Notes: a model not told the origin generated them from the letters alone. A stretch of 64,000 nt of DNA from Streptomyces solicavernae (GCF_029968095.1 NZ_JASCIR010000029.1:1-64000), one strand, 5' to 3'; shown: positions 27,992-36,942, counted from the stretch's first letter. Program-made: numbers and translations.

Positions 27992-28319
27992 GGCCAACCA
28001 CCTTTGCTGCTCCGGCCGTAGCGGCGGTTTCGGTACCGCTGTTCGGCTTCCTCTTGAACATTCCGAGCATCCGGTCCGTCACCAGGAAACCGCCGACCAC
28101 ATTGATGGTGCCGAAGGCGATGGCGACGACCATGAGCACCTGGTCGAACACGCTCGACGCGGTGCGGGCGAGGACCAGGCCGCCGAGCAGGACGATGCCG
28201 TGGATCGCATTGGTACCGGACATCAGGGGGGTGTGCAGGGTGTTGGGAACCTTGGAGATCACGGCGTGGCCGACGAAGCCGGCCAGCACCAGGATCGCCA
28301 GGTAGGCAAGGAGCATCAT
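27984..28319 (-). CDS. pntAB: NAD(P) transhydrogenase subunit alpha part 2
   Basis: 111 residues with three or four hydrophobic segments (LAYLAILVLAGFVGHAVI, GIVLLGGLVLA, FGTINVVGGFLV) and the conserved TPLMSGTNAIHG motif of the membrane part of the alpha subunit. In many actinobacteria the alpha subunit is split into a soluble NAD-binding piece and this membrane piece, as here. The start overlaps the pntAA stop (ATGA) and the end overlaps pntB, so the three are made together. Confidence 0.95.
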   Translation of the reverse strand: MMLLAYLAILVLAGFVGHAVISKVPNTLHTPLMSGTNAIHGIVLLGGLVLARTASSVFDQVLMVVAIAFGTINVVGGFLVTDRMLGMFKRKPNSGTETAATAGAAKVVGHE

Positions 28320-29410
28320 CGGGTCTCCGTCAACTGGTCACTGTTTTCTGTCACGCGGCACGCGGCGAGGATCTCGTCGGAAAAGTCCGGCTTGAACTCT
28401 CCGTCGGCCACCATGAGTTCGAGCAGTGCCTGCACATTGCGGGCGTACAGCTCGCTGGCATGCTCGGGCATCGTCGCCGGCAGGTTCAGGGGTGAGCAGA
28501 CAGTGACGTCGTGCCGCACCACCGTCTCGCCGGGAACGGTGAGTTCGCAGTTGCCGCCGGTGTCCCCAGCAAGATCGACGACCACGCTGCCGGGCCGCAT
28601 CTGCCGCACGGCCTCGGCTGTGACCAGCCTCGGTGCCGGGCGCCCCGGGACGAGCGCGGTGGTGATCACGGCGTCGAAGCCGGAGATGGCCTCGGCCAAC
28701 CGCCTCTGCTGCTCTGCTTGTTCCTCTGCGGTCAGTGCGCGGGCATAGCCGCCGTCGCCGGCCGCCTCGACGCCCAACTCAAGCCACTGCGCACCCAGCG
28801 ACCGGACCTGTTCGGCGACTTCCGGCCTCACGTCGAATCCGGTGGTGCGTGCGCCCAGGCGCTTTGCTGTGGCCAGCGCCTGGAGGCCCGCGACTCCCAC
28901 GCCCAGTACGAGGACGGTTGCCGGCTTCACCGTTCCGGCGGCCGTGGTGAGCATGGGAAAGAAGCGGGTGGAGCGTTCTGCGGCGAGCAGGACCGCTTTG
29001 TAGCCGGCGACGTTGGCCTGGGAGGAGAGCGCATCCATGGACTGCGCCCTGGAGATCCGGGGCACTGCCTCCATCGCCAGTCCGGTGACGTCGGCCCGGC
29101 GCAGTTCGTCCGCGATCTCGGGACTGGTGCGTGGCGCCAGGAAACCGACCACGGTGGACCCTCGTTTCAGCAGGCCGATCTCGTGGGCCGTGGGTGGGTT
29201 CACCTTCACCACGACGTCAGCCGACCACGGATCACCGATCGTGGCTCCTGCTTCCTTGTAACTCGCGTCGGGGATCAGCGCCCCACCACCGGCCCCGCCT
29301 TCGACCACCACGGCGAGTCCCAGGGCGTGCAGCCGCTCGACCACCTTGGGCACTAGTGCGACGCGGCATTCATCTGTCGCGGTCTCCCGAGGGACTCCGA
29401 TCAGCGTCAT
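28316..29410 (-). CDS. pntAA: NAD(P) transhydrogenase subunit alpha part 1 (NAD-binding)
   Basis: 364 residues of the alanine dehydrogenase/PNT family: N-terminal GVPRETATDECRVALVPK, the RISRAQSMDALSSQANVAG region and the NAD-binding fold with VLVLGVGVAGLQALATAKRL. It is soluble and binds NAD(H) at the membrane complex. It starts 15 nt after the DUF6457 stop and overlaps pntAB. The location downstream of sucCD under a shared candidate operator suggests that it supplies NADPH for the oxalate-related reductase at 42.9 kb; that link is inferred. Confidence 0.95.
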   Translation of the reverse strand: MTLIGVPRETATDECRVALVPKVVERLHALGLAVVVEGGAGGGALIPDASYKEAGATIGDPWSADVVVKVNPPTAHEIGLLKRGSTVVGFLAPRTSPEIADELRRADVTGLAMEAVPRISRAQSMDALSSQANVAGYKAVLLAAERSTRFFPMLTTAAGTVKPATVLVLGVGVAGLQALATAKRLGARTTGFDVRPEVAEQVRSLGAQWLELGVEAAGDGGYARALTAEEQAEQQRRLAEAISGFDAVITTALVPGRPAPRLVTAEAVRQMRPGSVVVDLAGDTGGNCELTVPGETVVRHDVTVCSPLNLPATMPEHASELYARNVQALLELMVADGEFKPDFSDEILAACRVTENSDQLTETR

Positions 29411-29425
29411 GTTTCTTCTTCCTGG

Positions 29426-29701
29426 CTATGAGTGGGCAGGGCGTTTCGCCGTCGACGGCGTGGTGTCGCCGGAGGCCGGCACGGCGGCCGCGAGAGCACG
29501 TATCGTCTCGGCCGCGACCGGCAGGCTTGTGCCGCGTCCGACGGCGACACCCAGCAGGTATGTGGTGAGCGGCGCGGCGGGCCGTGCGACCTGGTGCGCC
29601 ACGACCGACGCGAGGTCCAGCAGCGCGTCGCGGTCAAGTACGTCCCCACGCAGACCGAGCTCGGCAGCCGCCCGAGTGGTCCAACTGTCCAGTCGATTCA
29701 T
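29426..29701 (-). CDS. DUF6457-family small protein
   Basis: 91 residues: MNRLDSWTTRAAAELGLRG, an acidic helical part and VARPAAPLTTYLLGVAVGRG. This pattern matches the small DUF6457 domain of actinobacteria, which is typically found beside or fused to molybdenum-cofactor guanylyltransferases and near molybdo-enzymes. Its start overlaps the sucD stop (ATGA), and pntAA follows after 15 nt, so it is fully embedded in the operon. No function is known. Its presence here, with a molybdenum-type formate dehydrogenase under the same proposed regulator at 61-64 kb, hints at a link to that enzyme. Confidence 0.7.
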   Translation of the reverse strand: MNRLDSWTTRAAAELGLRGDVLDRDALLDLASVVAHQVARPAAPLTTYLLGVAVGRGTSLPVAAETIRALAAAVPASGDTTPSTAKRPAHS

Positions 29702-30585
29702 GGCCGTTGCACCACGCGACGGACCAGTGTCGCGGCCTCGCTCGGTGTCCTTCCGACGAGCACGCCCGCGGCCTCCAGCGCCTGCCGCTTGGCCTGCGCG
29801 GTACCCGAAGAGCCGGAGATGATGGCACCGGCGTGGCCCATCGTCTTGCCCTCCGGAGCGGTGAAGCCGGCGACGTAGCCGATCACTGGCTTCGTGACGT
29901 GCTCGTGGATGTAGGCGGCGGCGCGTTCCTCGGCATCGCCGCCGATCTCACCGATCATGACGATGACGTCGGTCTCCGGGTCGTCCTGGAAGGCACGGAG
30001 CGCGTCGATGTGGGTCGTGCCGATGACCGGGTCCCCGCCGATCCCGACGCAGGTGGAGAACCCGATGTCACGCAGCTCGTACATCATTTGGTAGGTGAGC
30101 GTGCCGGATTTGGAGACCAGGCCTATCCGTCCCGGACCGCTGATGTCCGCTGGGATGATGCCCGCGTTGGACTTGCCGGGACTGATGACGCCGGGACAGT
30201 TCGGGCCGATGACGCGCGTCACGTTGCCCTTCGCAGTGGTGTGGGCCCAGATGGCGGCCGCATCGTGAACGGGGACACCCTCGGTGATCACGACGCACAT
30301 GCCGACACCCGCGTCGATCGCTTCGACGACGGCGTCCTTGGTGAACGCGGGCGGCACGAACGCCACGGAGACATCGGCCCCGGTGACGTCCATCGCCTCC
30401 GCCACCGTGCCGAAGACCGGGACGGGTGTGCCGCCGACATCGACCTTCTGACCGGCCTTACGGGGGTTCACACCACCGACGACGGTCGTTCCGGCGGCGC
30501 ACATCTTGGCGGTGTGCTTCATGCCTTCGGCGCCGGTCATGCCCTGGACGATCACCTTGCTGTGTTCGGTCAGAAAGATGGCCAT
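29698..30585 (-). CDS. sucD: Succinyl-CoA synthetase subunit alpha
   Basis: 295 residues: MAIFLTEHSKVIVQGMTGAE at the N-terminus, the CoA-binding Rossmann fold, GPNCPGVISPGKSNAG, and the phosphorylated histidine in GKTMGHAGAIISG. With SucC it interconverts succinyl-CoA and succinate with ATP formation. It starts 6 nt after the sucC stop and overlaps the next gene. It is probably not the housekeeping copy: it is linked to pnt genes and carries the same upstream motif as the oxalate genes. Malate-CoA ligase activity is a possible alternative that the sequence cannot exclude. Confidence 0.93.
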   Translation of the reverse strand: MAIFLTEHSKVIVQGMTGAEGMKHTAKMCAAGTTVVGGVNPRKAGQKVDVGGTPVPVFGTVAEAMDVTGADVSVAFVPPAFTKDAVVEAIDAGVGMCVVITEGVPVHDAAAIWAHTTAKGNVTRVIGPNCPGVISPGKSNAGIIPADISGPGRIGLVSKSGTLTYQMMYELRDIGFSTCVGIGGDPVIGTTHIDALRAFQDDPETDVIVMIGEIGGDAEERAAAYIHEHVTKPVIGYVAGFTAPEGKTMGHAGAIISGSSGTAQAKRQALEAAGVLVGRTPSEAATLVRRVVQRP

Positions 30586-30591
30586 CGCCTG

Positions 30592-31770
30592 TCACGCTCC
30601 TGCGGCCGCGAGTTCGGCGGCCGTCTCGGCCGCGCCGTCCATGGAATGCACCTGGCGTACGCCCGGCAGGTCCGCCTGTTCGAGGATCGCCCGGCCCTGC
30701 TCGGCGTTGTTGCCGTCCAGGCGGACCACCACGGGCCGGTTCACCGGATCTCCCTGCCCCTCAAGGAGTTGGAACGCCTGGACGATGCCGTCGGCGACCG
30801 CGTCGCAGGACGTGATCCCGCCGAAGACGTTCACCAGGACGCTGCGGACGTCCGGATCGCTGAGGATGATTTCGAGCCCGTTCGCCATCACCGCGGCGGA
30901 GGCGCCGCCCCCGATGTCGAGGAAGTTCGCGGGCCTCAGCCCGCCATGGCGCTCACCGGCGTAGGCGACGACGTCCAGTGTGGACATCACCAGGCCCGCG
31001 CCGTTGCCGATGACCCCGACCTGGCCGTCGAGCTTGACGTAGTTGAGGTCCTTCTCCCGCGCTCTGGCCTCCAACGGGTCCGCGGAGTCGGTGACCGCGA
31101 GAGTCGCGTGTTCCTTGTGCCGAAAGCGGGCGTTGCCGTCGAGTGTGACCTTGCCGTCCAGCGCCACGATGCGGTCGTTCGCGTCACGCACCAGCGGGTT
31201 GACCTCTACCAGCAGGGCGTCCTCGCTGACGAACGTCTCCCACAGCTTCACGATCGTCTCAGCGGCTGACTCCGCGACCGGTGCCGGGAACCCCGCTGCA
31301 GTGACGATCGCGCGCGCTGTCGCTTCGTTGACTCCGGTGGCGGGGCCGATGGGGATCCTCACCAGAGCTTCGGGCTTCTCCGCCGCGAGCTGTTCGATCT
31401 CCATGCCTCCCTCCGCCGAGGCCATCGCGAGGAAGGTACGGCTCGCGCGGTCGAGCAAGAAGGAGACGTAGTACTCCTCTGCGATGTCGCTGGCCGGTGA
31501 GATCAGCACCCGCCGGACCGTGTGGCCCTTGATGTCCATGCCGAGGATGTCTCCGGCCCTGGACGCGGCCTCGCGCGGTGTCGCGGCCATCTTCACGCCG
31601 CCGGCCCTGCCTCTGCCGCCTGTCTTCACTTGGGCCTTGACCATCACCGGAGCGCCGATCATTTCGGCGGCGGCACGGGCCTGCTCCGGGGTCTCGGCCA
31701 CGATCGCAGGGGGTACCGGGACGCCGTGCGCGGCGAAGAGGTCGCGCGCTTGGTATTCGTACAGATCCAT
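30592..31770 (-). CDS. sucC: Succinyl-CoA synthetase subunit beta
   Basis: 392 residues with the ATP-grasp N-terminus MDLYEYQARDLFAAHGVPVP, the GGRGRAGGVKMA nucleotide loop, LVEVNPLV and the C-terminal NFLDIGGGAS and VNVFGGITSCD ligase motifs. The ATG was chosen because GGGAGG lies 7 nt upstream; the longer frame to 1899 bases past 30 kb begins inside the promoter. It opens the six-gene sucC-sucD-DUF6457-pntAA-pntAB-pntB operon, and the GntR motif lies about 60 bp upstream. It may restore CoA esters or free CoA during oxalate activation by CoA transferases; that role is inferred. Confidence 0.93.
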   Translation of the reverse strand: MDLYEYQARDLFAAHGVPVPPAIVAETPEQARAAAEMIGAPVMVKAQVKTGGRGRAGGVKMAATPREAASRAGDILGMDIKGHTVRRVLISPASDIAEEYYVSFLLDRASRTFLAMASAEGGMEIEQLAAEKPEALVRIPIGPATGVNEATARAIVTAAGFPAPVAESAAETIVKLWETFVSEDALLVEVNPLVRDANDRIVALDGKVTLDGNARFRHKEHATLAVTDSADPLEARAREKDLNYVKLDGQVGVIGNGAGLVMSTLDVVAYAGERHGGLRPANFLDIGGGASAAVMANGLEIILSDPDVRSVLVNVFGGITSCDAVADGIVQAFQLLEGQGDPVNRPVVVRLDGNNAEQGRAILEQADLPGVRQVHSMDGAAETAAELAAAGA

Positions 31771-31830
31771 CTGTCTGCCTCCCAGCCGCTGGCGTCGATG
31801 TCCTGCGGCATGCATGGAGAATAAACGCTT

Positions 31831-31850
31831 GGGATACTGTATGCAATCCT
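31831..31850. promoter_or_regulatory. GntR-type operator upstream of sucC
   Basis: GGGATACTGTATGCAATCCT matches the motif repeated upstream of gntR and several oxalate genes. It lies 61-80 bp before the sucC start, a normal promoter distance. Confidence 0.65.
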
Positions 31851-31946
31851 TCCCCGCGCGCCGCGGCCCTGTTCTCCCGAAGCTGCCGCGAAGTGACAAG
31901 TAGCTCTGCGTGAGGCTCAGGCCCTCGGCTCTATGCGCCGGTGAGG

Positions 31947-32525
31947 GCCACGGGGCCGGGTCAGTTCACAAGGCCGCTCGCACCGCGATGCTGAGGGGGG
32001 TCACCGGGCGGGCGAGGAGATCGGTGAGGTTCGTCGAGTCGCCGTCGAGCCTGCCGGCGGCGACATCGCTCTCCAGGCGCGCGAGGAAACCGGCAGTGTT
32101 CTCGTCCATGCCGCCCTGGAAGAGGATCTGCCGGAACTCCTGCGGCGTGACGGGCTGGGGCTCGACCGCCGTGCCCGACACCTCGGAAATGGTGCGCGCC
32201 AGGTCGGCGTAGGTGAAGGGCTCACCGCCCAACTCGAGCGTCACGTTGGCCTCGTAGTCGGTCAGCAGGGCCTGGGCGTCGCCGCCGGCGTGCAGGAGTA
32301 CTCCACGAGCGATGTAGCGGGGTACCTCGGCGGTGTAGTTCTCGGTGTACCAGCCGTGCCGCAGAAGCGTGTGGGCGATACCGGATTCGGCCAGCATCTC
32401 CTCCGTGGCCTTGTGCTCGGGCGCGAGAACCATCGGGTTGTCCGTCGCGCGCAGGACCGATGTGTAGTAGACGCGGCCGACACCGGCGGCCTTCGCCGCT
32501 TCGATGACGTTGCGGTGCTGGGGTA
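31947..32525 (-). pseudogene. Truncated qorB-like copy (duplicate of 37655-38278)
   Basis: The minus-strand frame is nearly identical to the C-terminal two thirds of the intact qorB-like gene at 37674-38528, starting at PQHRNVIEAAKAAGVGRVYY and ending at the same SIAVRAAL stop. The N-terminal NADP-binding Rossmann domain is missing and is replaced by unrelated sequence. A 45-bp in-frame deletion removes the GRIAAATRADF segment. The homology extends past the stop codon to 31947. It cannot bind cofactor and is judged non-functional, although the frame remains open to 32664. Confidence 0.85.
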
Positions 32526-32946
32526 GGGGTTTGAGACTGGTGGGCTCGCATGTTGAGGCGTCGCGTATTCCTGCCAGGGTCATCCCTGTGGTCACCCTGA
32601 GCGATGGCCGATGGCTCTCGCTCATGACCACACTCTGGCGTGCTCTCCTGGGGTCGCTTATCATCCGAGAACTGATTGAGGGCGTGACCTCGCGGCTGCG
32701 CGGACCTGTAACGGCCCGCCGCTTCCCAGGGGTTACACCGTCTCAGCCAACCATCGTGCTTCGGTGGTCGGGCTGAGGCGGCATGTCTCGGAACGGCCAC
32801 CTTCACAGAAGGATGTCGGCCGTTGAGTTCCGGACCTTTGACGCGTCTCTTGCTCGTCGCCCTGGCAACTGTCCTGTCTCTGCTAGTCGCAGTCATCGCT
32901 GGTGTGCCGCGGATGTGCGGTCGGCCGCCGCCCGGTGTCCCGCCGA
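32526..32946. other. Region without a recognised gene
   Basis: The stretch between the truncated qorB copy and the lrp stop has short frames only. A hairpin lies at 32742-32777. No family resemblance was seen in any frame. Confidence 0.5.
32742..32777. terminator. Hairpin downstream of the Lrp gene
   Basis: CTCAGCC pairs with GGCTGAG and ACCA with TGGT around a small loop. The position about 170 bp beyond the lrp stop fits a terminator for that gene, though no T-run follows. Confidence 0.4.
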
Positions 32947-33852
32947 TCAGCGGGTGCGTTTGAGTACCCGGCTCATCGGCACGATGTCGATGTCCTGGAC
33001 GCCGTAGTTGCTGAGGTGTTCGTCGACGAAGGCGAGGAGGGTGCCGCCGTCCGGCAGTACGACGTGCGCGACGAGCGAACACTCCCCGCTGGTCGCGGCG
33101 GTGAAGCGAATGCCGGGATGTGTCCGCAGAGCGGCGCCGAGTTCACCGATGCGGCCGGGGCTCATGCGGATCCACAGCATGGCGTCGGCGGTGGTGCCCC
33201 AGGCCGCCGGGTGGATGTCGGCCTCGAAATAGAGGACGCCGTCCTCGAGGAGCCGGCGGCGCCGACGGGACGCCGTGCTCGGATCGACATTGAGGTTCCG
33301 CGCCAGCTCGGAGGTCTCCATCCGGCCGTCGCGCTCGAGCAGTTCGAGGAGCCGACGGTCGGTGAGGTCGAGGTCGCGCGGCGGTGAGACGACAGCGCTC
33401 GAGGTCTCGCCCCAGACCTGCAGCAGCTCGTGGACGCGGACGCGCCGCAGACGGGGATCATGCACCAGCCGCTGGAGCGCCTCGTCGGCCTGCGCCGCAG
33501 GGGTCACAGAGCCGCACATGAGCTCGGTCGCGTCGCGAGAGAGCCGTACCCAGCGGGTGTGCTCCTGCTCAGCCATCAGCCTTGCGAGGGCGGCGACCCT
33601 GTCCGGGGCGCCCTCCGCACGTACGAGCTGCGCCAAGCGGCCACCGAACCCCGGCAGGGTCCGCCCCATGACGCGGACGACCCTCGTGGCCTGGAGGCGG
33701 GCCAGACGGCGGGCGACCGTCCGGGCGCTCACCCCGAGCTGCTCGGCGAAGCTTGCGATGCTGCCCGCCGGATCGCGGTCGAGGACAGTGAGGAGCCGTC
33801 GGTCCAGTGGGTCGAGCACGACACCCGGGGCATCCGCCGTTGTGTCCGGCAC
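32947..33852 (-). CDS. Lrp/AsnC-family regulator with two helix-turn-helix domains
   Basis: About 301 residues from the GTG with GGGAGG 4 nt upstream. There are two DNA-binding segments: IASFAEQLGVSARTVARRLA near residue 35 and TSELARNLNVDPSTASRRRR near residue 190. The second is followed by a RAM-type ligand domain (AMLWIRMSPGRIGELGAALR to the end). Such double-headed Lrp proteins occur in actinobacteria. It is divergent from the DHA2 exporter gene, and the intergenic DNA holds a TGCATACATGCA element that it may bind. It probably controls the exporter-amidohydrolase pair. The ligand is unknown. Confidence 0.87.
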   Translation of the reverse strand: MPDTTADAPGVVLDPLDRRLLTVLDRDPAGSIASFAEQLGVSARTVARRLARLQATRVVRVMGRTLPGFGGRLAQLVRAEGAPDRVAALARLMAEQEHTRWVRLSRDATELMCGSVTPAAQADEALQRLVHDPRLRRVRVHELLQVWGETSSAVVSPPRDLDLTDRRLLELLERDGRMETSELARNLNVDPSTASRRRRRLLEDGVLYFEADIHPAAWGTTADAMLWIRMSPGRIGELGAALRTHPGIRFTAATSGECSLVAHVVLPDGGTLLAFVDEHLSNYGVQDIDIVPMSRVLKRTR

Positions 33853-33929
33853 AGCACCTCCCACACGATGCCGAATCCATGCAGATCTTGACGAGAAACA
33901 CTTGTCTCCGCGGCTCAGAACCCCAAAAT

Positions 33930-33946
33930 ATGCTGCATACATGCAT
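33930..33946. promoter_or_regulatory. Palindromic element between lrp and the exporter gene
   Basis: TATGCTGCATACATGCAT contains overlapping inverted copies of TGCAT in AT-rich DNA between divergent genes. It is a candidate Lrp site; it also partly resembles half of the GntR motif (TGCATAC). Confidence 0.4.
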
Positions 33947-34040
33947 CACGCAACCGATCTCGGTGGCGCCCTGCTGAAGTGACCGCAGCAGGGGCCGCTC
34001 GCGTGCTCCTGAAGGTGACGCAATTCCACAGGAGAGCCCG

Positions 34041-35486
34041 ATGTCTGTCCCTGACCTCACACGTACGCGTGATCCTGAGATGCCGCGATCGTCCGACACC
34101 CGCCTCATCGCGGTCGCAGCCTTCTGCTGCCTCGTCGTGGCGTTGCAGCAGACGCTTGTCGTGCCCGCGGTTCCGCAGTTCCCGAGGCTCCTGGACACCA
34201 GCACCGGGCTGACATCCTGGCTGGTGACCGCCACCCTGCTGATCGGCGCGGTCACCACCGCGATCTTCGGACGCCTCTCCGACCTGTTCAGCAAGCGTCG
34301 CATCATGATCATTGCGATGTCGTTCGTCCTCGCGGGCTCGGTCCTCGCCCCGCTCGGAGGGATCGAGACGCTGATCGCGGGCCGCGCCATGCAGGGCGTG
34401 GGCACCGCACTCGTACCGGTCGCGATGGCTCAGATGAAGGACATCCTGCCCGGGCGACGGGTCGGTGGAGCACTCGCGGTGCTGAGCTCGACACTGGGTG
34501 TGGGCGGGTCGATCGGCATCCCGCTGGGTGGCGTGATGCTCTCGGCGCTCGGCTGGGAGTCGATGTTCTGGCTGTCGGCGGCCCTCTCCGTCGCGTCCAT
34601 CGCGCTCATCGCCGTCGTCCTCCCGCGCAACCGCCCGAGCGACGACAGCGGTTCCTTTGACCTCACGGGCGCGATCCTGCTGTCGGTGGCCCTGCCCGCG
34701 CTGCTGGTCGGCCTGTCGCAGGGCGGCATCTGGGGCTGGGGGAGCGTCGCCACGCTCACCACGTTCGGCATCGGAATCGTCGTCACCCTCGGCTGGGGCT
34801 TCCTCGAGCTGCGACGGACCTCGCCCATCGTGGACCTGCGCACCTCCGCCTCACGCCCGCTGCTGTTCACCAACCTGGCCTCGCTGGTGCTGGGCATCCT
34901 GATGTTCACGAACCTGTTGCTGACCACGCTGCGGCTGCAGGGTTCCGAGGCAGAGGACGGATTCTCGTGGAGCGCGAGCTCGGCGGGATTGGCCATGATC
35001 CCGACCGCCTTGGTGATGTTCGCCGTCGCCCCTCTCAGCGCCGGGATCGCCCAGCGTTTCGGTCCGCGCAGCGTTCTCACCATCGGAGCGGCCGTCACAG
35101 CCGTCGGCTACAGCCTGGGCCTCGTTGCCTCCTTGAACGCGCCGCTGGCGATCGTGTGGACCACGGTCATCAGCGCCGGTGTCGGCATCGGCTACGCGGC
35201 ACTGCCCATGCTTGTCGTCCGCTACGCCCCCGACCGGGAGATCGGATCCGCGAACGGGGTCAACGCACTCCTGCGCGCGATCGGCACCGCGATCGCCAGC
35301 GCCCTCGTCGCCGCGCTCACCGCGGCCATGGCACCCTCCGGAGGCGCCCGCGGCGGATCGTCGGCCGAGGCACTCACCACGATCGGATCCATCGGCTTCG
35401 CCCTCGGCGCGGCCACCATCGTCCTCGCCGCGCTCGCCCGCGCCTCGAACGAGGCGCCGTCGAAGGCCCTGCCCGAACGGGCGTGA
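34041..35486 (+). CDS. DHA2-type MFS drug exporter
   Basis: 481 residues with about fourteen hydrophobic segments, the usual size for the DHA2 family of proton-driven multidrug exporters. The first loop motif GRLSDLFSKRRIMI and the motif-C region LGVGGSIGIPLGGVML are visible. The ATG lies 7 nt after AGGAGAG. It is divergent from the double-HTH Lrp regulator and 71 nt upstream of the Tat-exported amidohydrolase, with which it is probably co-transcribed. It may export the product or substrate of that enzyme or a toxic compound. The substrate is unknown. Confidence 0.9.
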   Translation: MSVPDLTRTRDPEMPRSSDTRLIAVAAFCCLVVALQQTLVVPAVPQFPRLLDTSTGLTSWLVTATLLIGAVTTAIFGRLSDLFSKRRIMIIAMSFVLAGSVLAPLGGIETLIAGRAMQGVGTALVPVAMAQMKDILPGRRVGGALAVLSSTLGVGGSIGIPLGGVMLSALGWESMFWLSAALSVASIALIAVVLPRNRPSDDSGSFDLTGAILLSVALPALLVGLSQGGIWGWGSVATLTTFGIGIVVTLGWGFLELRRTSPIVDLRTSASRPLLFTNLASLVLGILMFTNLLLTTLRLQGSEAEDGFSWSASSAGLAMIPTALVMFAVAPLSAGIAQRFGPRSVLTIGAAVTAVGYSLGLVASLNAPLAIVWTTVISAGVGIGYAALPMLVVRYAPDREIGSANGVNALLRAIGTAIASALVAALTAAMAPSGGARGGSSAEALTTIGSIGFALGAATIVLAALARASNEAPSKALPERA

Positions 35487-35557
35487 CGACGAGCTGGCCC
35501 GCCCGGCCCGATACCTCCCCCTTCCCCTCCTATCCCCGACCTCAACCTGGAGAAAAT

Positions 35558-36649
35558 ATGCCGAAGCTTACTAGGCGAAGCCTGCTCGCAGCCGGAGCGG
35601 GAGCCACCGCCGGAGGGTTCCTCGTCCCCTCTGCCGCAGCCGCCCCCGCCCGGGCAGCGACCACCGCCACCGTGTCCGGTCCGGGCGGGCGCGCTATCGA
35701 CACCCACGCGCACATCTACCCGGCGGGGTATCTCGACCTGCTGGAGGAGAGCGGCGTCCCCGCGGCCAGCACCGCGATCGCCCGCGGGATCGCCGCCGAC
35801 TCGACCGATGCGGACCTCTCGGCCCGGCTGCGCTGGATGGACCGCGCGAACGTCGAGACCCAGATCATCGCCGTGACACCCCAGTCGCCGTCGGGCCCCC
35901 AGAGCAGTTCGTCACTGGCCGCCGCGCGCCGCATCAACGACGAATACGCCACGCTCGTAAGACGCCACCCCGGCCGCTTCCTCGCCTACGGTGCCGTCCC
36001 CCTCCCCCATGTGGAGGAGTCCCTCGCCGAGATTCCGCGCCTGTTCGACGAACTCGGATGCATCGGCATCTCCCTGACGACGGTGCTGCCCGGTGGGCTC
36101 TCACCGGCAGACAAGAGGTTCGACCCGATATGGGAAGCGCTCGACGAGCGCGCGGCGACAGTGAACGTGCACCCCACCGGCTCCGGCGCCCTGTCCCCGA
36201 TGATCAACTCGCGTCATCTGGAATGGGTGAACGGCGCCCCCGTGGAGGACGCCACGGCAGTGCTCCACCTACTCAAGGCAGACATCCCGCGCCGCTACCC
36301 GAACCTGCGCTTCCACATCGCCCACCTCGGCGGAGATCTCCCCTTCCTCGTCCAGCGGATCGAGGACAACTACACCGACTGGCAGGCCTTCCCGGCATCG
36401 CCCCTCGGCACCCTGCGCACCATGTGGTTCGACGCCGCGAATTTCCACGAACCCTCGCTCCGGCTCACCGTCGAGACCTTCGGTGCCGACCGCGTCCTGG
36501 CCGGCTCAGACCACCCCTACTTCCAGGAGGAGAAGTACGTCAGGGCATTCGACTACATCCGCAACGCCCGCCTGCCCGCCGAGGACATCCGTGCCATCCT
36601 TTCCGGCAACGCTGACAGCCTCTACCGGGTGCCTTCGAAAGAGGAGTGA
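35558..36649 (+). CDS. Tat-exported amidohydrolase, ACMSD-like
   Basis: 363 residues. The N-terminus KLTRRSLLAAGAGATAGG is a twin-arginine signal, with an Ala-rich cleavage region near residue 35, so the mature enzyme should act outside the membrane. The amidohydrolase-2 metal sites are seen as DTHAHIYP, NVHPTG, HIAHLGGD and SDHPYF. The family includes decarboxylases of aromatic amino acids or hydroxybenzoates (ACMSD, gamma-resorcylate decarboxylase type). A GGAG site lies 6 nt before the ATG; the frame is open further upstream but overlaps the exporter. The substrate is unknown; export by the Tat system is unusual for this group. Confidence 0.83.
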   Translation: MPKLTRRSLLAAGAGATAGGFLVPSAAAAPARAATTATVSGPGGRAIDTHAHIYPAGYLDLLEESGVPAASTAIARGIAADSTDADLSARLRWMDRANVETQIIAVTPQSPSGPQSSSSLAAARRINDEYATLVRRHPGRFLAYGAVPLPHVEESLAEIPRLFDELGCIGISLTTVLPGGLSPADKRFDPIWEALDERAATVNVHPTGSGALSPMINSRHLEWVNGAPVEDATAVLHLLKADIPRRYPNLRFHIAHLGGDLPFLVQRIEDNYTDWQAFPASPLGTLRTMWFDAANFHEPSLRLTVETFGADRVLAGSDHPYFQEEKYVRAFDYIRNARLPAEDIRAILSGNADSLYRVPSKEE

Positions 36650-36942
36650 GTGAGCAGGCTCGCAGGATCCCGGGTTACTACGTCGAGCGGCATGCCAGCG
36701 ACGACCGTCGGTGCCCCCTATCTCTGACACGGTGCACGGTAGCCACCTCGACGCTGATGGCCCTCGTTGCTTCGGGGGACCGCAGAGGCCCCCGGCCCGC
36801 CTTGGCCGGTCCGAAGTCGTGACCGGTTCGGTGCCGTGCGCGCCTGTCCTCGCGCGGGGGCGCCTTCGAACAGTTCGGCTGGCCGCCCATTCGGCCCTCG
36901 CCGCGAGTGAACGTGCTCGTGGAGCTGACGGGTGGCGGTGCG
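36650..36942. other. Region without a recognised gene
   Basis: About 290 bp between the amidohydrolase stop and the end of the PhyH remnant. Frames on both strands are GC-driven text, and nothing recognisable was found. Confidence 0.5.

Noticed and set aside
30592..31899. Longer SucC starting at 31899
   Set aside because: The extension would include the GntR motif region and has no homology; the ATG at 31770 has GGGAGG and begins the conserved MDLYEYQAR.
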